64,000 nt of DNA from NCBI RefSeq assembly GCF_012910715.1, contig NZ_JABBHF010000001.1:131170-195169 (forward strand), in the 5' to 3' direction. The notes beneath the pieces are model-generated. The model was not told the origin of the DNA, ran no database searches, and was given only the letters and a program-made list of their open reading frames with translations. How positions within the stretch are numbered: position 1 is the first letter of the stretch; every line of letters begins with the position of its first letter. This document shows, in pieces, positions 1 through 8,588 of the stretch. A program made the translations under genes and the position numbers. This DNA comes from Flavivirga algicola (GTDB taxonomy: Bacteria > Bacteroidota > Bacteroidia > Flavobacteriales > Flavobacteriaceae).

Positions 1-1584
1 TCCTGAAGTTGTACTAAACGCTTGTGTTGAATGACTGGGAATATTGTTTGTACCATATTCTTTAACTTTAAAATTAGTCGTTGCATATTTATTGAAACCT
101 GTCCCTCCAATACCAATAGCCATAGGTTTGTCTCTCTTTAACCGATCTGTATAAAAGCTTCTTTCATTATCGATTTTATGTTCACCCACATATTTAAAAT
201 ATACAGGTTCATAATCTAAATTAGATGATGATTTATTCTCATTCTCATTTTTAAATGTGTTGGAGGCTCTAGTTTGCCAAACACCTGTATAACTTTTTGA
301 AGGTGCAACTACAAAATTTGCTCCTACATGCCAAGAGGGTCCTCCTTCGAATTCACCACCTAAGCTAAATCCAGAGCTTTCATCTTCCACATATTCATCA
401 TAAATTTGACCAATTTGACTACGATGTGCCCTAAACATACCATTGATACCTTGTCCATTAACACTATACAAATCATATGTATAATTTGTATACGGCAATG
501 CCAACATATTTTTACTAATAACTCTGTCGTTCTCCCTATTATAGTCTAAGACATCATTTTTTGTTGCTTGCCCTGTAAACTCATACCCATAAGCTTTTTC
601 AGTTTTTGTTTTGTCTTTTATTTTTTGAACAGAAGCTGTCGCAGATATTTCTGCTTCGCCATCTACTCCCCATAAATCTACGCCTGTTGAAAATGAAAAC
701 GTACTATTAAAGTCCTGAAAAGCATTTCGTTTTCTTGGTGTTACCGTAATATTAGAAAATGATAAACTTCCAGATGAAACCCCAAAAGATTTGGACGTGT
801 TATCTATTGCCTCATTTTTAGTACTCAACTTAGAACTAAAAGATGTTGTTGCATTTAAACCAAAAGAAGTTAATCCCTTATTGGAATTATATGACAATCC
901 TGCATTTAACCTTCCGCCAATAGACATATCATCTATATATGGAAGATTAATTTTAGCACCTAAAGATGGAGAAATTGTAGCGCCTTCGGTCGCCGATGTT
1001 TGTACATTCATACCAACTGATACATAGTCTCCTAAATCAAATGACAACCCATAGGACGGTTTAAAACTCACCCCATGATAATTGTTGTATTGTATCCCCA
1101 AACCTACTGAAGCACCAAAGCCTCCTTTGACATAGTCTTCTGTTTCCAAGCCAAAAACTTGGCTTGAATATTGTGCGCTAATCCCAACAGTCACATTAGG
1201 CTTTAAATTTTTCTCATAAATCATTTCATCTCCCTTAAAATCATCAGGAATACCACGAACCTGTCTGTTTATCTGTCCTACATTAAGGTTCCAGCCTAAA
1301 CCTACCCAAGAAGCTTCCTGATCCATTGTGATACCAGAATCGTAGGATAAATTTAACGGATACCCTCCCACATCCATAATAGGAATATTATAGTTAAAAT
1401 CACCAGTAGATAAATTCACCATATCCGATGTCCCAATAGGTGTAAACGAATTAAACTCTGGCTGTGATGGACCACTGGTTAAAGCAAATAAATTGGATGG
1501 TTGTACCGTTGTAATAAGTAACTGTATAGCCAAATAACTAGCTATGACTTTTGAAAACTTATTGGTTTTAATGGAATGAATCAT
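1..1584 (-). CDS. Rhs/SpvB-like surface protein, N-terminal part (runs off the left edge)
   Basis: An open frame runs from an ATG at 1584 to the left edge (528 codons, no stop), so only the N-terminus is here. The start reads MIHSIKTNKFSKVIASYLAIQ, a hydrophobic export signal, then a stretch with FTPIGTSDMVNLSTGDFNYNI and LNLSYDSGI, followed by WVGLGWNLNVGQINRQVRG. These are the hallmarks of the large Bacteroidota SpvB/Rhs-like proteins whose remainder carries YD repeats and often a variable C-terminal domain. The rest of the visible part is glycine/serine-rich and beta-like. It is the last visible gene of the long minus-strand run that encodes a type II secretion-like machine, 23 bp after its neighbour, so it may be cargo of that machine (inference). 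Whether it ends in a toxin or adhesin domain cannot be seen. Confidence 0.8.
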   Translation of the reverse strand, partial: MIHSIKTNKFSKVIASYLAIQLLITTVQPSNLFALTSGPSQPEFNSFTPIGTSDMVNLSTGDFNYNIPIMDVGGYPLNLSYDSGITMDQEASWVGLGWNLNVGQINRQVRGIPDDFKGDEMIYEKNLKPNVTVGISAQYSSQVFGLETEDYVKGGFGASVGLGIQYNNYHGVSFKPSYGLSFDLGDYVSVGMNVQTSATEGATISPSLGAKINLPYIDDMSIGGRLNAGLSYNSNKGLTSFGLNATTSFSSKLSTKNEAIDNTSKSFGVSSGSLSFSNITVTPRKRNAFQDFNSTFSFSTGVDLWGVDGEAEISATASVQKIKDKTKTEKAYGYEFTGQATKNDVLDYNRENDRVISKNMLALPYTNYTYDLYSVNGQGINGMFRAHRSQIGQIYDEYVEDESSGFSLGGEFEGGPSWHVGANFVVAPSKSYTGVWQTRASNTFKNENENKSSSNLDYEPVYFKYVGEHKIDNERSFYTDRLKRDKPMAIGIGGTGFNKYATTNFKVKEYGTNNIPSHSTQAFSTTSG

Positions 1585-1607
1585 AATGGCTTATTATAAT
1601 TTTATAA

Positions 1608-3104
1608 TTACTGCTTTGTTAATTTCTCTAATTCTGCTAACCTCTTTTCCTGCATTTCATTTTTATGGTCTTGCTCTTTCAATGTTTTTTGTTGCTGAAT
1701 AATATATAAGGTCAATTCTTCAATTTTTTGAAGGAGCTTGGCATTCATATCTCCTAGCAGGATGCCATGTTCTTCCACATTTTTAGCTGAAGGGATATCT
1801 TTTAAATGTCCCTTTTCTTTAATATGTTTCTCTACTTCTTTTAGCGTAGGCAGCTTGTAATCTTTTTCAAAAACAAAATCACTCCAGCCATCTAAATCTA
1901 CACGTACTTCTTTGGTATGGATAGTACCATTTACTGCTAGTTTTTCATCTGGTGTTGTGGTGCCGATCCCTACGTTACCTGTATTATAATACACATTTTG
2001 GTTGTTCAAAGTCCAGTTGCCAGAGGTACCACTACTTCCTGATGTATTATTGGTCGTTACACCCAAAACATTGCTGTATGCACTCTCATTCCCTGCCTCA
2101 TCTAAAGCGCTTACATTAAAATTATAAGCCGTAAATGCTGTAAGGCCTGTTACCTGATAGGTTAGAACATTGTTCAAGGTGGCCTCCAAAACATCATCCT
2201 TATAGACCTTATAACCTGTTACCGCCACATTATCGGTCGAGGCCGTCCAGCTTAAATCTACTGTAGTTTCTGTTTTGTCTTCATTAGGTAATAAGGTTGG
2301 TGTTGTGGGAAGTTCGGTATCCCCTCCTGATGCTGAATCAAACGTAGTGGCCATGTCTGGTAATTTATCAGACATATCACTTCCTATTATTACATATGCT
2401 ACTTCTCCATCAAACTTAGTAAAAGCATTATTCGCAGCCCCATTTCCCAGTACTTTTAGCTCTTCATTCGTAATACTACCAGAATTATGTGTTAGCGTAG
2501 TTAAGGTGGCATCAACGGAAGCTATAAATGAAGTAGCATTATTTCTCGACAAACCCAATAAACCCGTTCCTGGATATGTAAATATGGGAGCTAAGCTACT
2601 ATCAGAATTTATGGATGGTCTCTGAAATAATGTATTTAAACTAACGTTTGCCCCTCCAAATACGTTATGCTTGGTGGTATAGGCTTGCGTTACTTTTACA
2701 TAAACACCTGCATCGTTCTGAAGATAATTGAGCCCCGACGACGTAGGGTTAAAACCAGTCTTAATTAAATTTAAACCATCTCCTTTTACCCCCGTGGACG
2801 TCCATGTTAACGTCCCTCCAAAATCTTCTTCTGTGGCTTTCGTTCCCGTTGGGTTCTTCCAGTTTATTAGCTTAAAATTTTTGTCCCCACTTCCTTTAAA
2901 GTATAAAATGAGATCTGAGGTTGCCCATATACCATTAGCTTTGGCACTAACAACAATTTGGTTTTGTATACTCTGGTCGGCAGCACTTGGTAAAGTATAC
3001 CCCTGAGTGGTCGCTTCATCTAAAATTGCCTGATAATCAGAATCAAATTGAGCAAAAGTGGCACTGTAAACAAGTAGAAGGGTTATTTTTATGATTGTTT
3101 TCAT
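1608..3104 (-). CDS. Secreted Fn3 protein with tail-fibre-like C-terminal module (paralogue 1)
   Basis: 498 residues. A signal peptide covers residues 1-18, cut before QFDSD. Residues about 50-260 look like a lectin/LamG-type beta sandwich (inference). A fibronectin type III domain lies at about 265-350 (VDLSWTASTDN, YKVYKDD, YNFNVSALDEAGNES). From residue 364 it carries the widespread flavobacterial tail-fibre-like module (VGIGTTTPDEKLAVNG, WSDFVFEKDYKLPTLKEVE) and ends in a coiled coil. That module resembles the C-termini of phage tail spikes with S74-type chaperones, but I see no proof of self-cleavage. It shares this module and its signal-peptide start with the next gene upstream. It sits between that paralogue and the Rhs-like gene with gaps of 13-23 bp. 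Its exact function is unknown. Confidence 0.75.
   Translation of the reverse strand: MKTIIKITLLLVYSATFAQFDSDYQAILDEATTQGYTLPSAADQSIQNQIVVSAKANGIWATSDLILYFKGSGDKNFKLINWKNPTGTKATEEDFGGTLTWTSTGVKGDGLNLIKTGFNPTSSGLNYLQNDAGVYVKVTQAYTTKHNVFGGANVSLNTLFQRPSINSDSSLAPIFTYPGTGLLGLSRNNATSFIASVDATLTTLTHNSGSITNEELKVLGNGAANNAFTKFDGEVAYVIIGSDMSDKLPDMATTFDSASGGDTELPTTPTLLPNEDKTETTVDLSWTASTDNVAVTGYKVYKDDVLEATLNNVLTYQVTGLTAFTAYNFNVSALDEAGNESAYSNVLGVTTNNTSGSSGTSGNWTLNNQNVYYNTGNVGIGTTTPDEKLAVNGTIHTKEVRVDLDGWSDFVFEKDYKLPTLKEVEKHIKEKGHLKDIPSAKNVEEHGILLGDMNAKLLQKIEELTLYIIQQQKTLKEQDHKNEMQEKRLAELEKLTKQ
1698..2015 (-). repeat. Copy 1 of a 318-bp coding repeat (tail-fibre-like module)
   Basis: This segment encodes about 106 residues that match the segment at 3172-3489 with about ten substitutions (roughly 90% identical at protein level), and the nucleotide match is similarly close. 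The two copies lie in direct orientation 1474 bp apart, so they could recombine. Confidence 0.8.
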
Positions 3105-3117
3105 TGGTTATTGCTTT

Positions 3118-4215
3118 TTATCCTTTATTTTTCAAATTCTTTTTTAATTGCTCTATCTCTTTTTGCTGTTGCAGGATATACAATGTCAATTCCTCAATCT
3201 TTTGAAGGAGTTTGGCATTCATATCTCCTAATAAAATACCGTTCTCTTCCACTTCTTTTACTGAAGGGATATCTTTTAAATGCCCCTTTTCTTTTATATG
3301 TTTCTCTACTTCTTTTAACGTAGGCAGCTTGTAATCTTTTTCAAAAACAAAATCGCTCCAGCCAATTAAATCTACGCGTACTTCCTTGGTATGGATATTG
3401 CCGTTTACCGCCAGTTTTTCATCTGGTGTAGCTGTGCCAATCCCTACATTACCTGCATTGTAGTATACATCCTGATTGCTCAAAGTCCAGTTTCCTGTAC
3501 TTGTAGTTGGGTTTTGGTTATTATTTGACTGCGAATCTACTATATCTTGTATACTTGGTTCTTGACCATTAACTTCATATATAGTAGGTGCATATAGATA
3601 CTGCCTTTCCGATATATTTCCTGAGGAATGAAAATAAGGCTTATGCAAAATTCGAGTAGCAGTGTTAGAGAATTTATAATCTTTAACATTAATTCCTTGC
3701 TTTGTCCCACTGGTATTATATATGCCTCCTAAACTAGTAAGGGAATTGTAATCACTACCGTGAATATAGCTTACTATGAGATACCATTGATCTAATTGAG
3801 GTGGGTCACCATAAAAAGGATACGGATTTCCATTTACGGTACCATCTAAGTTTAAAGCGGTATTATTATCTAAATCGTCTTTACATAAAAATGATTGCCA
3901 CGTACTACCATCGTTGGATCCTGTTTTTTTAAACCATAATGTTAAACGATAAGTTTTTGTATGGTCTATATTTATATATTCAGTAGTCCATCCAATATTG
4001 AAAGAAGAGGCACTGGGAACAGCTTTCCACAGAAGAACAGAAGTACCATGCGGACCTATTCCCATTTCCCTTACATTTTCTTCATCAGCCCCATTGTGTA
4101 GAAAACCAGGAGCTGAACCCGTTCCAGCTGTCCACGTAGAAGTATCTAAAAGATTGGTTTGTGCTAATGATGAACTGCAAACAAATAAGATGATTATTTT
4201 TATAATTGTCTTCAT
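3118..4215 (-). CDS. Secreted protein with tail-fibre-like C-terminal module (paralogue 2)
   Basis: 365 residues. Signal peptide 1-18 (MKTIIKIIILFVCSSSLA, cut before QTNLL). Residues about 25-215 look like a carbohydrate-binding-type beta sandwich: INIDHTKTYRLTLWFKKTG and QWYLIVSYIHGS are typical of such modules, but the ligand is unknown. Residues 243-365 repeat the C-terminal module of the downstream gene and end in a short lysine-rich coil. It has no Fn3 domain, unlike paralogue 1, so the two share ends but differ in the middle, as expected for interchangeable surface fibres. It lies 3 bp after the lipoprotein gene and 13 bp before paralogue 1, in the same transcription run. Confidence 0.75.
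   Translation of the reverse strand: MKTIIKIIILFVCSSSLAQTNLLDTSTWTAGTGSAPGFLHNGADEENVREMGIGPHGTSVLLWKAVPSASSFNIGWTTEYINIDHTKTYRLTLWFKKTGSNDGSTWQSFLCKDDLDNNTALNLDGTVNGNPYPFYGDPPQLDQWYLIVSYIHGSDYNSLTSLGGIYNTSGTKQGINVKDYKFSNTATRILHKPYFHSSGNISERQYLYAPTIYEVNGQEPSIQDIVDSQSNNNQNPTTSTGNWTLSNQDVYYNAGNVGIGTATPDEKLAVNGNIHTKEVRVDLIGWSDFVFEKDYKLPTLKEVEKHIKEKGHLKDIPSVKEVEENGILLGDMNAKLLQKIEELTLYILQQQKEIEQLKKNLKNKG
3172..3489 (-). repeat. Copy 2 of the 318-bp coding repeat
   Basis: Direct-repeat partner of 1698-2015, encoding the same tail-fibre-like module with about ten residue changes. Confidence 0.8.
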
Positions 4216-4218
4216 AAC

Positions 4219-4815
4219 CTATAACTTTAGAGGGGTTTCGTTAAAATTGAATTTTATAATCCCGTTACCAAACAAATGATCCTGGTATATTAGCTTTATA
4301 TGATCGTTAGGGTTTATATTATTAAAGTAGAGTAACATCCGTTTAAAAGGTGCCACTTTGAAGTTTCGCTCAAAATTCACTCCCGAGCATGAAATTGTAT
4401 CATTAGAGGATGTAACAATAGAAAAATCCTTTTCAATAGTAAATGCCATGTATTTTACAGCATCTTTATACGTTTTATTTGTATAATCTTTTAGCAGTAA
4501 ATCTGCTTCATTGACATGTTGGAATTCTATTTCTACAATACGTTCTTTAATGTTTGTTTGATACAGCGAATCTACTACAGCTTCATTATTCTGATTATTC
4601 TTCAACAGGTAATACTGTATGGGTACTTCTGTAGCCGTATAATTTATATTGTTGACAAATTGTGTAACACGCTTAGATTTCCAACCTTGTTGCTGTAAAC
4701 TATAGATTTTGTACGCTGGTTGATTTTTTGCTTTTCCAGAATTATTGCAGGAAATCATCGCTCCCAACACCCCTATAAAAAGACTGTAATATGAAAATTT
4801 TCTAAAAGACCCCAT
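4219..4815 (-). CDS. Hypothetical lipoprotein
   Basis: The open frame extends up to 4842, but I choose the ATG at 4815. From there the product is 198 residues and begins MGSFRKFSYYSLFIGVLGAM, followed at once by a lipobox ISC, which fits a lipoprotein signal; the longer start would put nine extra residues ahead of it. The mature part has no motif I recognise: a mixed alpha/beta sequence with KDAVKYMAFTIEKDF and a C-terminal GNGIIKFNFNET. It lies 67 bp or more after the OmpH-like gene, the widest gap in this run, and 3 bp before paralogue 2. Its place between the secretion genes and the presumed cargo suggests an envelope accessory role, but nothing proves it. Confidence 0.6.
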   Translation of the reverse strand: MGSFRKFSYYSLFIGVLGAMISCNNSGKAKNQPAYKIYSLQQQGWKSKRVTQFVNNINYTATEVPIQYYLLKNNQNNEAVVDSLYQTNIKERIVEIEFQHVNEADLLLKDYTNKTYKDAVKYMAFTIEKDFSIVTSSNDTISCSGVNFERNFKVAPFKRMLLYFNNINPNDHIKLIYQDHLFGNGIIKFNFNETPLKL

Positions 4816-4909
4816 GTAAAAAATACTCGTTAAAACTTTCATTAAAATTATAGAAAGTGCTAACGCGCCTTGTAGGGATTCTCCGTTATATAGTTAAGGG
4901 AAAACCTTT

Positions 4910-5422
4910 TTAATTCCCCTCATATTCTTTATTTGCATATTCAAGAATTTGATTGGTAATATTGATGGCTTCTTTGGCATACATAACATTGCCATTACCA
5001 CTTGTTCCCAATATGATTTTATAATTATGGGTTTGTGCATATCCTTTTATATAAGTATTGAGTCTCTGCCATACATTCTGACTTAAATTATGAGTATAAT
5101 TATCTTGAAGTTCTTGTAATGCTTTACTTTTATAAGCAATTTGCTGCTGCAAATTTTTAGTCATAGTATGCTCTTTTTCTTGACTGGATAGCGATTTTAA
5201 TTTTGAATATAAACTATCTAGTTCTTTGGTCTGTTTGTTAATCTTTGTTTCTTCAATAGCCTTAATATCCTTGGTCATATTAAAACCGTTGAACAATTTG
5301 ATGTTATCTATGTAGACAATATCTTTTTGATCATTGATCTGTAAATAATTAATTATAGCGACTGTAATAATAATTGCTATTAAAATAGAATTTGTTAGAG
5401 TAAGACGATTAATATTAGTCAT
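4910..5422 (-). CDS. OmpH/Skp-like membrane-anchored chaperone
   Basis: 170 residues. One membrane segment (residues about 10-27) is followed by VYIDNIKLFNGFNMTKDI, the usual start of OmpH/Skp family proteins, then a long coiled coil (about 55-120), and an end with ILGTSGNGNVMYA and ITNQILEYANKEYEG, which is the conserved OmpH C-terminus. Skp proteins hold unfolded outer-membrane or secreted proteins in the periplasm. This one keeps an uncleaved N-terminal anchor. It overlaps the GspC-like gene by 8 bp and so is co-translated with the secretion machine, which suggests that it hands over that system's substrates or helps assemble the secretin (inference). Confidence 0.75.
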   Translation of the reverse strand: MTNINRLTLTNSILIAIIITVAIINYLQINDQKDIVYIDNIKLFNGFNMTKDIKAIEETKINKQTKELDSLYSKLKSLSSQEKEHTMTKNLQQQIAYKSKALQELQDNYTHNLSQNVWQRLNTYIKGYAQTHNYKIILGTSGNGNVMYAKEAINITNQILEYANKEYEGN

Positions 5423-5915
5423 GGATTTTTGTTATTGTTTTTTTTATATTATTAAATGATACCCATAAGGAATCGTTGTATGCTTTTATTAAAGTTAGAC
5501 CATCTACTGTCTCTTTTTCTCGCTTTCTATAAAGTTTTTTGTTTATTTTTAATAAGACAAGTCGGGTTGATTTTTTATCTCCTTTAACAAAACCATGATA
5601 GCTAATGTCTGGCCAGGTCACATTTGTTTTTTTAACATGCTTTTTAGGTATTTTCTTTACTATTGTCTTAGCTTTTTTAACTACTGTTGCCTTTTTTTTA
5701 AGGTTTTTAGAAGCTTTAAAAGGTGTTTTATTTATTATTTCGAGTAAAAAAGTGTCTTTTGTTATGTTGTATTTAGGTTGGTAATTCGTACTAGACACCT
5801 TATTTTCCACACCTACCTCTACAGTATTAGACTTTCCAAAATATTTATATATTACCGCCCCCCAAATAACAATAAGAAAGGCTATCAGAACACTATTTAC
5901 ATACTTTTTATTCAA
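5415..5915 (-). CDS. GspC/PilP-like inner-membrane protein
   Basis: 166 residues. A single membrane segment (about 8-25) is followed by a lysine-rich linker (about 70-97) and a small C-terminal domain: ISYHGFVKGDKKSTRLVLL, then KETVDGLTLIKAYNDSLWVSF. The pattern of glycine turn, bulky strand, 'G..V.G..L..I..D.V.V' matches the homology region of GspC and PilP, which links the inner-membrane platform to the secretin. This is a fold-level call from pattern and position; overall similarity to classic GspC is low. It starts 15 bp after the Fn3-like lipoprotein gene and overlaps the OmpH-like gene. Confidence 0.6.
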   Translation of the reverse strand: MNKKYVNSVLIAFLIVIWGAVIYKYFGKSNTVEVGVENKVSSTNYQPKYNITKDTFLLEIINKTPFKASKNLKKKATVVKKAKTIVKKIPKKHVKKTNVTWPDISYHGFVKGDKKSTRLVLLKINKKLYRKREKETVDGLTLIKAYNDSLWVSFNNIKKTITKIHD

Positions 5916-5930
5916 ATGACATTTTTTTTA

Positions 5931-6887
5931 TTATTCAACAACTATGGATCTTACTATACTATAATCACTTTCGTTTGTTGCAGCGTCTATAGCTTTTATT
6001 CGCCAGTAATATGTATTTGGGGAGACAAACTCATACACAGCAGAATTATTTGTAGTACTAGCTGAATGGATCAAGGTATTAAAATTAACATCTGTGGAAA
6101 TTTCCAGAGTATTGGTTATTAACGATTGAACGGTTCCTGAATCTGCTCCGTTCGCCCAATTAAAGGTCACTGACGATGGAGCCACCTTTGCTTCATTTAA
6201 TGGTGCAGATAATGTTGGCTGGTTAGGTATCACGGTATCTATAAAAAGAGAACGTTCTGAAAAAGAGGTTTCTGATATTGCGTTTTTTGCTTTTAGTTTC
6301 CAAATATATTCGGCATCTTCATCAAGTTTCATAGGATCAATATTTAAGCTGGTATTGGTTATATCTGGTTGTTCGAAAACAGTTTGTTCTCCTCCCACTT
6401 TTTTTGCTAATACAAATGTGTATGTATCTGTATTACTTAAACTTTGCCAAGTGAAAATGATACTTTTATTATTGGTGTATAAATTTTCTGAAGGTGTTTG
6501 AAGAACCACATTTTGATTTGATAGATTATCTGAAGCACGCATCTCAAAGTTTACAGGAAAAATATAACTTGTTTCATATGCAAAATTTTCTGCTTTAATA
6601 CGCCATTGATAATATCCAGGGTCTAAATTATAAGTAAAGTTTGTTAAAGTCACCAAAGAGTCCACTTCATACCTTTGGTCATCCCTAACAATTTGAACTC
6701 TATATGCATCGGCGCCTTTAACGGCTTGCCATAAAAATTGAGCCGTATTCCCTTCCACTATGGTACCCTCGGTTGGAGATATTATCTGTATAGTAACATC
6801 GGTAATATCTTCTTCTAGAATATCATCACAAGCAAACGATACAAAAAACAAGATTAGTATTAAAGTTATATTATTTAGCTTTTTCAT
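5931..6887 (-). CDS. Lipoprotein with three fibronectin-like domains
   Basis: 318 residues. Residues 1-20 form a lipoprotein signal with lipobox ending FACDD. Three Fn3-like repeats follow (about 30-117, 120-217, 220-318), each with a YxW or YYWRIKA strand: YYQWRIKAENFA, EYIWKLKAKNAIS, TYYWRIKAIDAATNES. Such proteins are usually surface or periplasmic adaptors. Its start overlaps the end of the PilO-like gene by 17 bp, so it belongs to the secretion operon, at the spot where a pilotin or secretin partner might be expected. It may alternatively bind polysaccharide on the cell surface. Confidence 0.65.
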   Translation of the reverse strand: MKKLNNITLILILFFVSFACDDILEEDITDVTIQIISPTEGTIVEGNTAQFLWQAVKGADAYRVQIVRDDQRYEVDSLVTLTNFTYNLDPGYYQWRIKAENFAYETSYIFPVNFEMRASDNLSNQNVVLQTPSENLYTNNKSIIFTWQSLSNTDTYTFVLAKKVGGEQTVFEQPDITNTSLNIDPMKLDEDAEYIWKLKAKNAISETSFSERSLFIDTVIPNQPTLSAPLNEAKVAPSSVTFNWANGADSGTVQSLITNTLEISTDVNFNTLIHSASTTNNSAVYEFVSPNTYYWRIKAIDAATNESDYSIVRSIVVE

Positions 6888-7398
6888 AATTCTGCAATAT
6901 TATTTTTAAAAAAAGGGTTTCTTTATTTGTTCTATAATTCTTTTTTGAATAAAATTCTGAGCTTACTACACGGGAATCCTTAAATTTTTTTTCTGTTTCG
7001 TAGAGTAGTTTAACGAGTGACTCATAAGCACCTTCAAGCTCTATTTGATTAGAGTAAATTAAAAACTCTTTGCCTGAAAATATGTGAACATCTTCAATAG
7101 ATACTATATTAATTGTTGGATCTGTTTTAGATATGAAATCAAGAATTTTTTGTTGAACATGCACGGGATTTAACGAGCGCCCTCCAATTAATTTATCTAA
7201 AGTTTTAATGTCGTTTTTTAAAGCATACAAGTTGTTAAATGAATTATTGGTGTTCGCCAGTTTTTGCCTCACATGATTAAGTTCCTTTTTAGCAGCTAAA
7301 GTATGTTTAAAGGTCTTTTTATATGATGCCAAAAAAAGCAATACGAAACCAATAAGAACCAGAAAAAATTTTCGTTTATATGTTAAGTTTTTAAACAC
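6871..7398 (-). CDS. GspM/PilO-like inner-membrane protein
   Basis: 175 residues: short cytoplasmic start, one membrane segment (about 11-24), coiled coil (about 32-65), then a small alpha/beta domain (about 80-175) with HIFSGKEFLIYSNQIELEG and YESLVKLLYETEKKF. This is the plan of PilO and GspM, which dimerise with PilN/GspL under the secretin. It lies 1 bp after the GspL/PilMN-like gene and overlaps the lipoprotein gene by 17 bp. Sequence alone is weak; domain plan and gene order carry the call. Confidence 0.6.
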   Translation of the reverse strand: MFKNLTYKRKFFLVLIGFVLLFLASYKKTFKHTLAAKKELNHVRQKLANTNNSFNNLYALKNDIKTLDKLIGGRSLNPVHVQQKILDFISKTDPTINIVSIEDVHIFSGKEFLIYSNQIELEGAYESLVKLLYETEKKFKDSRVVSSEFYSKKNYRTNKETLFLKIILQNYEKAK

Positions 7399-7399
7399 T

Positions 7400-8587
7400 T
7401 TATAGTTCTATTTTTAAAATAAATTTGTTCATTATTTTACTTTCTTGTGTGTAGGCCACTATATCTAATTTCTCAATCCATTTTAGTTGCTTAATTTTTT
7501 TAATCCAGCGATTAAAAGCCTCATCATCAGTAACTTTACCTGTTATATGAATCACATTAAAATTAAAAGCGATCTTCTTACCATGTTCTATTTTTTTTAG
7601 TGTCGGAATTACTTGAATTTTTTTTAATGTAATTTCAGGAAGTGTAGAGTTTCCTATGTCTGCCACATATTTTGTGATAAAACTTTTGTTACTAATATTA
7701 GTTGTTTGAAGTATTTTTTCTTTTAATGTCTTTTCTTCTTGCAGTGCATCAATCTCTGCAGCTGTTTGTTGAGACAAAGCGTAAACCGATTCTTTTTCAA
7801 CTAAAGCACTTACATAGGAACTGTGTAACAAGTGACTTGAAAAAAGTGCTATTAAAAGAAAGGAGATTGAAAAAACACATGCTATTTTAAACCATTTTTT
7901 AAACTTAAATTCGCTTGCATTATTATTTAAAAAAGCAGTATCAAATTCAATAACATTATTAGGTAGTTTATAACTTAAAAAAGCGCCAATCAATGGTATT
8001 TCATAGGAATTAAACGTATCGCCGTTAATGATGTATTGATTTTTATAATGGTTTTCTTTTTTAAAAGACTGAATTAAATTTTCACTTATTTCGATAGTAT
8101 AATTAGATGATGAAATATTTGAGTGATTTTTTATAACAGGGAGTAGATTGGCCATTACAAAAGGCCCAAAAGATAGATGGACCACAAAAACATGCAATGC
8201 TTCTATTTCTTTTATGAGTACATTAATAAGTTCTTTTCTTGCTACCGATACAAATACCGTTTCCTCTTGTTTATACTCATAAAAGTAGAAATCGTCAAGA
8301 TTGGATTTAAATATTAAGTTTTTTCGATACCCAGCTTTGTTTTCAACACTTTTATTTATGATGCTGTCTCCTTCAATATGTAGAATAACCGGATAGTTCT
8401 TATTTAAATGCCCTTTGAAATCCTCATCAATGCCCCTAGATGTATAGCGATCTTCAATTTTTAATTCATTGTCTTTAAATAGCAATGTGATTAAATAATA
8501 CTCCGATACGTCACCAGTATTTGATATACTTAGTACATAGTATCTCTTATTATCATTAAATATGTTTGTTAGCTTTTCTGGTAGCAT
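7400..8587 (-). CDS. GspL/PilMN-like inner-membrane protein
   Basis: 395 residues. The N-terminal 225 residues look like a degenerate actin-type cytoplasmic domain as in GspL or PilM. One membrane segment follows at about 230-252 (FKIACVFSISFLLIALF), then a coiled coil and a PilN-like periplasmic domain ending KWIEKLDIVAYTQESKIMNKFILKIEL. In classical systems GspL couples the ATPase to the platform; in pilus systems PilM and PilN are separate, so this looks like the fused GspL form. It lies 1 bp after the secretin gene and 1 bp before the PilO-like gene. Confidence 0.6.
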   Translation of the reverse strand: MLPEKLTNIFNDNKRYYVLSISNTGDVSEYYLITLLFKDNELKIEDRYTSRGIDEDFKGHLNKNYPVILHIEGDSIINKSVENKAGYRKNLIFKSNLDDFYFYEYKQEETVFVSVARKELINVLIKEIEALHVFVVHLSFGPFVMANLLPVIKNHSNISSSNYTIEISENLIQSFKKENHYKNQYIINGDTFNSYEIPLIGAFLSYKLPNNVIEFDTAFLNNNASEFKFKKWFKIACVFSISFLLIALFSSHLLHSSYVSALVEKESVYALSQQTAAEIDALQEEKTLKEKILQTTNISNKSFITKYVADIGNSTLPEITLKKIQVIPTLKKIEHGKKIAFNFNVIHITGKVTDDEAFNRWIKKIKQLKWIEKLDIVAYTQESKIMNKFILKIEL

Positions 8588-8588
8588 T

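Noticed and set aside
791-1027. 78-codon plus-strand open frame
   Set aside because: Lies wholly inside the Rhs-like gene on the other strand, whose frame has clear family motifs.
4860-4925. Possible attenuator hairpin (AGGGGAA/TTCCC) after the OmpH-like gene
   Set aside because: Weak stem with several mismatches and partly inside the coding sequence.
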